From contig CP070700.1 in NCBI GenBank assembly GCA_020349865.1, forward strand, positions 1,445,432-1,455,697: 10,266 nucleotides of DNA. Reading direction: 5' to 3'. The position numbers were made by a program, and so were the translations under genes. The DNA comes from Desulfobacteraceae bacterium (GTDB lineage Bacteria > Desulfobacterota > DSM-4660 > Desulfatiglandales > Desulfatiglandaceae). Of this stretch, positions 6,008-10,266 are shown piece by piece. The notes below the pieces were generated by a model. That model was not told the origin of the DNA and did not search any database. It saw only the letters and a list, made by a program, of their open reading frames with translations. Each line of letters starts with the position of its first letter. The first letter of the stretch is position 1.

Positions 6008-9000
6008 GCTGCAATTTCCTCAGGGACCCTACCAGGACCGGTGCGGAAAAGCCCAACAACCGGCCTATGCCCTTGAAAATGATATTTCGCCCTTATGTAT
6101 TGAATCCCCATCCGCTTTAGATCAGCTTTTTCGGTCGGGAATTCACGGGGGTAAAAGGTGCGTGAGCCCTTCTCAAAATCCCTTAGGAATTCCGCGAATG
6201 CCAGATGCCCGGTGTATTTTTTGGTCAAAATCAGGTTGCCGATCTTGATTCTGAAAACGACCTCGCCGCAGTTTTTGGGTGACCACTTGAAGGTTTTTCT
6301 AACCGGGTAGTTGAGATTGACCAAGCGTAAGGTTTTGTCGGCACACTGCATTTCCAAAACAGTCTCATGTGGTATCACCAAAGCTTCTTTGTTCGCCCCG
6401 GTAGGCTTTCCTTCGATAGTGACCGTGTAACTGGCCTGGGCCGGTCGTGCCGACCGTGATCCCTTGGTTAAGAAGGAAAAAAAGTACTTATCAAAAGGCA
6501 CGCTCTGCTCCATGACTTCTTTCGCATAAAAACCTTTTTCAAGGCTTCTGGCAAGAAACGGCTTGGCGGGCCCATTGGCGAATTTCCTGGCATAGCCGTC
6601 CTGGCCCAAGAGAAGTTCAATGAGGGTATTCTTATCGGGTGCTCCCTGCACCTCTAAAAGAACTTCTGTTTCCCAGATTTTCTGGAGCTGGCACGCGGCT
6701 TCTCTGGAAACAAAGGCAAGGAAATAATCGAGAGGACCTCGCGCCAGCTTCCAGAATAATTCTTGATCCGGCCTGGGGCCGGCCATGGCCGTCTTGAGCT
6801 CATTCAAGGCGTTCCATCCAGTATAATAGGGTGTTTGGCTTGTGGCAGGGTCATCTTTGTAAATGGCTACAGCCGTCTGGTATGCCGTCTCTCTGGAGGC
6901 AGAAACCGGCGCGATTTCCGCCAGGGCATCTTCATAATTCCGTAACGCTTGAGCAGCGATGAGCTTCGATTCTAAGTCCCCGGCATGTAATCCGGTCTGC
7001 TTTTCAAGCTTGGCAATCTTGGATTCCACTTTTCGGGTTGCTTTTTTGATGATTCCCGGTTTTTCACCTTTGCCTTGTTTCACCTTTGCGGCCTTAGCCC
7101 TTGTGGCCTTGAAATCGTTAACGAGCTGCAGCCACGACGGCAGCTCGGGGTTCTTGGCGAAGGGTTTTATTTCTTCGACGACGCGATCCAGCAATGCGAA
7201 ATATGGATTTTGATTGGTACCCATCAATGAGGCTACCTGGCGCCATTCCGCCTTTCCCTTCAGCCGGCCGACACCATGCGGAAATGCAAACCCGAAGTCA
7301 CGCCAGGCATCGAAATATGTTTTAGAGTACCACGTTTGAAATTCCAATTTCTTGCCGGCGATAACCATAGGGTCGAAAAGGGCAGCTTCAATCTCCTCCA
7401 GAAAAGAATCGATCTTCGCCTTTCCCTGAAGGGTAAAGGCCGGCGCTACCTTGTTTTCGCCCTTGACCTCCAGGCTCCCTCCCCAAAAATCCTGCAGGGT
7501 AAGATAAGAAAGTGCTGGATCACCATTTATCCAGGTGACAATCCAATGCAATGTTGAATTTTTCAGTGTAAGGATGTGTTTTAACAAAATGTGCAGTTCA
7601 TTCATCTCTTGATTTAAAACATTGGTATCCTCATGCCAGAAAACATAATAAAGGTATAAGTCAGCAAGCTTCTGTCCGACCTCAGGGATAACTTCCTGGC
7701 CTGCTGCCTGCAATGTGCGCAGGTAAGACGGCTGAGGTCTGGCGCTGAGGGCCTCCAGTTTTTCATTTTCCAGCCGGGCGCGCAAGAGGTTGATACGCCG
7801 TACGAGTTGAGCCCCGTATGCACCGATGACCTCTTCAGGAGTATTTGCTGAAAAGTGCGTTATCGTTTCGGCCATTTTCCCGTTATAATTGAGCAGGAGA
7901 CCATCGTAGAAATGTTTACAGTATCTCGTTTTGAGACCACGCTCAACGTGTATGCTTTCAGATAATCCAAACCTGGGAAGCCACCACCCGGAATTCCGTT
8001 CTTTCACTCTGAGAATTGCCTGATGAAATCGTTCTAAGCTGATCACATCTGCGACAAGCTCTTTCTGCAAGACCACCGGTTTGGAGGCCTGCCTTGAAAC
8101 CTCTTTCATGATCATCAAATTCCTGGCAAACGAAAAACTCAATAACCCGCAGACCGCAATGGCTACGGCCAGCCAAGCCAAAAGGGCGAGATTCTGGGTC
8201 AGTCTGCTCCACTCCAGTGTCCGATGGGTGGGTGCAAACAGATCTCTGTCAGCCGGTATTATGCGTGAAAAAAAATCGTGCAGGAACAATCCCTTGCTGG
8301 TTCCCGGCAGTACTTCCCGTTCATCGATCAGGCCGAGCTCTTTTAGGAAATGGGAATACGGGCTGCCTTCCTGTTTTCCGCTGCTGAAGAAAAGCCCTCT
8401 CAGTATGGGTGTTTCCTGATAGGGGTTTTCCTGAAAGGTACCCTTCATAAAGGCATTGAGGCCTGGTCTTAATCTTTCAAACTCCGCGGGAAAGAGAAGG
8501 AGCCCGGAATCGGCAGTTTTAGACTGGGATTTATGAAAAAGGAGCAGTCGCAGATCTCTCAATCGCTCGCTGAGGGAGTGAATGGCGGTTGCCATGAAGG
8601 ATTCGACATCGGGCGAGAGGTCTTGATTTATCCTTCCCATGGCCTGACCGTGTATTTCTTCGGGCAGGCTGTCGCAGAATGTGGTCATTCCTTGAATCAA
8701 ATCACACTTTGTTACTAAAACATAGACCGGAAATTTGGCCCCCAGCGCGCGCATCAACTCATCGATGCGGCGACGGATGTTCCGGCCGTCTTCCTCCAAT
8801 TCATCAAACCCTGATGATGCCAGTTTATCGGCGGCGACGGTTACGACAAGACCGTTTATGGGTTCCTTTTTTCGAAACTTAGCCAGCAACCTTAGAAACT
8901 TTTGCCATTCGTCCTTGTCGCGACCCTCGTCAACAGGAATGGCATACCTGCCGGCGGTGTCAAGGAGAACGGCCTGCTCGAAGAACCACCAGTCACAATT

Positions 9001-9468
9001 TCGTGTTCCGGAAATACCGGACGTTCGTCGGATTTCGACGAAAGGTGAAGATAGCCGGGCACTTTGAATTGCCGTGGTTTTTCCCGAACCGCTTTCCCCA
9101 ATCACCATATACCAGGGCAGGACATACAGGGGATTCCCGTATTTCTTAAGGTGGGATTTTCTGAGCGCTGTGACGGCTTCCTTCCATCGATCCTGCATCT
9201 CCTTTGAGCCCGCCTTTTCTTTATCACCTAAGCTTTTTCGGTAGGCTTCGTCTTGTTCAATGACCTGCTGTACGAATCGCTGCTCTCGTCGCCTGAGCAG
9301 AATTTTTCTTAACACTACGAGGATGAGTACCAGACCCAGCAGGCCCAAAAGAACAAAAGCACCCACCCACCAGGTCCACCCAAGGGCCAGCACCAGCCAG
9401 AACACCAGGCCGATAAGAACCAGTACTGCCAGGAAAAGCAGGGAGATTTTTAAGATCTTTAAGACCAT
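5992..9468 (-). CDS. tssM: TssM (IcmF family), T6SS inner-membrane channel subunit with NTPase domain
   Basis: This gene encodes a complete 1158-residue TssM, normal for the family. With TssL and the lipoprotein TssJ it forms the trans-envelope complex that docks the baseplate. Two hydrophobic segments (about 5-29 and 32-54) form the N-terminal membrane hairpin. A cytoplasmic NTPase domain follows, with Walker A GESGSGKT (124-131), Walker B-like AVLLDTAGRY (166-175) and the specificity motif TKCD (253-256); the intact P-loop suggests nucleotide binding. RGLFFSSGKQEGSPYS (357-372) is an IcmF hallmark. A third membrane segment lies at about 427-446, and the remaining 700 residues are periplasmic. 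The C-terminus has YPREFPTE (1106-1113) and IQYIRAKYHFQG (1122-1133). A lysine-rich stretch at 788-824 looks like an exposed linker. The ATG directly abuts the tssL stop codon and lacks a strong ribosome site, so coupled translation is likely. Confidence 0.97.
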   Translation of the reverse strand: MVLKILKISLLFLAVLVLIGLVFWLVLALGWTWWVGAFVLLGLLGLVLILVVLRKILLRRREQRFVQQVIEQDEAYRKSLGDKEKAGSKEMQDRWKEAVTALRKSHLKKYGNPLYVLPWYMVIGESGSGKTTAIQSARLSSPFVEIRRTSGISGTRNCDWWFFEQAVLLDTAGRYAIPVDEGRDKDEWQKFLRLLAKFRKKEPINGLVVTVAADKLASSGFDELEEDGRNIRRRIDELMRALGAKFPVYVLVTKCDLIQGMTTFCDSLPEEIHGQAMGRINQDLSPDVESFMATAIHSLSERLRDLRLLLFHKSQSKTADSGLLLFPAEFERLRPGLNAFMKGTFQENPYQETPILRGLFFSSGKQEGSPYSHFLKELGLIDEREVLPGTSKGLFLHDFFSRIIPADRDLFAPTHRTLEWSRLTQNLALLAWLAVAIAVCGLLSFSFARNLMIMKEVSRQASKPVVLQKELVADVISLERFHQAILRVKERNSGWWLPRFGLSESIHVERGLKTRYCKHFYDGLLLNYNGKMAETITHFSANTPEEVIGAYGAQLVRRINLLRARLENEKLEALSARPQPSYLRTLQAAGQEVIPEVGQKLADLYLYYVFWHEDTNVLNQEMNELHILLKHILTLKNSTLHWIVTWINGDPALSYLTLQDFWGGSLEVKGENKVAPAFTLQGKAKIDSFLEEIEAALFDPMVIAGKKLEFQTWYSKTYFDAWRDFGFAFPHGVGRLKGKAEWRQVASLMGTNQNPYFALLDRVVEEIKPFAKNPELPSWLQLVNDFKATRAKAAKVKQGKGEKPGIIKKATRKVESKIAKLEKQTGLHAGDLESKLIAAQALRNYEDALAEIAPVSASRETAYQTAVAIYKDDPATSQTPYYTGWNALNELKTAMAGPRPDQELFWKLARGPLDYFLAFVSREAACQLQKIWETEVLLEVQGAPDKNTLIELLLGQDGYARKFANGPAKPFLARSLEKGFYAKEVMEQSVPFDKYFFSFLTKGSRSARPAQASYTVTIEGKPTGANKEALVIPHETVLEMQCADKTLRLVNLNYPVRKTFKWSPKNCGEVVFRIKIGNLILTKKYTGHLAFAEFLRDFEKGSRTFYPREFPTEKADLKRMGIQYIRAKYHFQGHRPVVGLFRTGPGRVPEEIAACWNQ

Positions 9469-10146
9469 TTATGGCACCGCATTTAGTAAGTTTTCGGCGA
9501 TATTACTGAGAATAAATCGATAAATCAGAAACAAAGCGGCATAAAGCACAACGGGAAAGGCAATACCCAACAGGGTAACTGGAGAAAGACCTCGCTTACG
9601 TCGCTGGGGTTTTAGCTGATCCGTTTGCTGGGGATAGGCTTCCGAAAAGAGCGGGCCCTTATCAAGGGCAGGCAGCCCAATAGAACTGCCCATCAGAACC
9701 TTCAAGTTCGAAGTTCTCAATTGGTCCAGGAGAAAATCATCACCCTCATGGATATAGCGCCCGGTAAAGCCCATGGCGAGACACAGGTAATAAACCTCCC
9801 GCACGGAATTTTGATGGGGGCCAAGCAAATTCAACCGCTCGAAAAAAACCTCGCCGGCATCGGCGGTCTGAAAATAAACGCGCTGAAGCTGTTGCCTTTG
9901 CCACTGGTCCTTCTCATTCCACGGAGAGCTCAAGATTACTTCATCAATCCAAGCAAAAATGGCAAAGCGCGCATGGTCACAATCTTCCTTGGGTATCCCT
10001 TTATCCTGCAAGCAGGCATCAGCCCGAGAGACAAGGCGTTCGATATTGGCCCTTACCTGGTCGAAGCCAGCTTGCCTCGTTTTCAGTGTTTTCAGGAAAT
10101 AGGCCACATAAGCTAAAAGTTCTATGAAACAGTCGACGATTCGCAT
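9469..10146 (-). CDS. tssL: TssL (DotU/IcmH family), short form, T6SS inner-membrane protein
   Basis: This gene encodes a complete 225-residue TssL. TssL is a tail-anchored inner-membrane protein whose cytoplasmic helical domain binds TssM, TssK and the baseplate. Conserved parts are the N-terminal helices (MRIVDCFIELLAYVAYFLKT), FAIFAWIDEVIL (61-72), SPWNE (74-78), and YYLCLAMGFTGRY (119-131), which is the most diagnostic. A basic stretch QRRKRG (181-186) precedes one transmembrane helix at about 188-211, close to the C-terminus. Only some 14 residues follow, so there is no OmpA-like peptidoglycan-binding domain; cell-wall anchoring must come from another protein. The ATG at 10144-10146 lies 6 bp after the tssK stop; the GGGGAG upstream is about 13 nt away, longer than usual, so coupling to tssK is plausible. 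The TAA stop is directly followed by the tssM ATG. Confidence 0.95.
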   Translation of the reverse strand: MRIVDCFIELLAYVAYFLKTLKTRQAGFDQVRANIERLVSRADACLQDKGIPKEDCDHARFAIFAWIDEVILSSPWNEKDQWQRQQLQRVYFQTADAGEVFFERLNLLGPHQNSVREVYYLCLAMGFTGRYIHEGDDFLLDQLRTSNLKVLMGSSIGLPALDKGPLFSEAYPQQTDQLKPQRRKRGLSPVTLLGIAFPVVLYAALFLIYRFILSNIAENLLNAVP

Positions 10147-10152
10147 GGCTAA

Positions 10153-10266
10153 CTAAGTTCTCCCCACAACCATCAATTCAACTTTCAGATCCTCTGGAGC
10201 CGTATCCCAGTACAAGGCGATATTATGGCCTTGTTGGACCTGCGCCCATTGGTCGCTGTGGTGATC
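10153..10266 (-). CDS. tssK: TssK, T6SS baseplate-membrane linker, 3' end only
   Basis: Only the last 37 codons and the TAG stop are in the window. The frame reads DHHSDQWAQVQQGHNIALYW followed by DTAPEDLKVELMVVGRT. The segment NIALYWDTAPEDLKVELMVV is the typical extreme C-terminus of TssK (VasE family), the trimeric protein that connects the TssE/F/G baseplate to TssL and TssM. Position supports this: tssK directly before tssL and tssM is the commonest arrangement. The rest, including the phage receptor-binding-protein-like N-terminal shoulder, lies to the right of the window. Confidence 0.88.
   Translation of the reverse strand, partial: DHHSDQWAQVQQGHNIALYWDTAPEDLKVELMVVGRT

Noticed and set aside
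1..10266. CRISPR array, tRNA or rRNA genes, transposase, toxin-antitoxin or effector-immunity pair
   Set aside because: No regularly spaced repeats, no tRNA-like folds in the gaps, and no open frames resembling transposases or T6SS effectors were seen; nearly all sequence is T6SS core coding.

Overview
This window is the core of a type VI secretion system (T6SS) locus. Every recognisable gene lies on the minus strand, so transcription runs from high to low coordinates: tssK (3' end only), tssL, tssM, tagF, tssA, tssB, tssC, hcp (tssD), tssE (5' part only). The protein sequences carry the hallmarks of each family (listed per gene). The gene order, the VasJ/VCA0119-type TssA, the presence of TagF and roughly even base composition fit a Gram-negative proteobacterium, most plausibly Desulfobacterota (former Deltaproteobacteria). 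That placement is an inference from gene content and style, not from a marker gene.

Layout. From 10266 to 5219 is an envelope and regulatory block: the last 37 codons of tssK (baseplate), tssL and tssM (inner-membrane complex) and tagF (post-translational brake). These are packed tightly: 6 bp between tssK and tssL, stop and start codons abutting at tssL/tssM, and a 16-bp overlap at tssM/tagF. A 268-bp gap (4951-5218) follows, holding a degenerate inverted repeat element and a 26-bp AT-rich near-palindrome just before tssA. tssA (3352-4950) stands alone between two gaps. The 354-bp gap at 2998-3351 contains a well-formed sigma-54 type -24/-12 promoter on the minus strand, with small palindromes upstream of it and a roughly 225-nt leader before tssB. 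Then come tssB, tssC and hcp, which encode the contractile sheath and the inner tube, with gaps of 14 and 27 bp. A 152-bp gap with a stem-loop separates hcp from tssE, the baseplate wedge gene that runs off the left end.

How they work together. TssK links the baseplate to the TssL/TssM (and TssJ, not in the window) membrane complex. TssE with TssF/TssG forms the wedges. TssA guides sheath and tube polymerisation. Hcp rings form the tube and TssB/TssC the sheath that drives it out. TagF keeps the machine off until a signal is received. Missing from the window and expected nearby are TssF, TssG, TssH (ClpV), TssI (VgrG), TssJ, PAAR protein, effectors and immunity proteins.

Novelty. The genes are a known machine. 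The least ordinary sequence is in the gaps: a probable sigma-54 switch that would separately control the sheath/tube genes, a 52-codon open frame filling the leader of that transcript, a near-palindrome before tssA, and a degenerate palindromic repeat. No previously undescribed system was found in the window.
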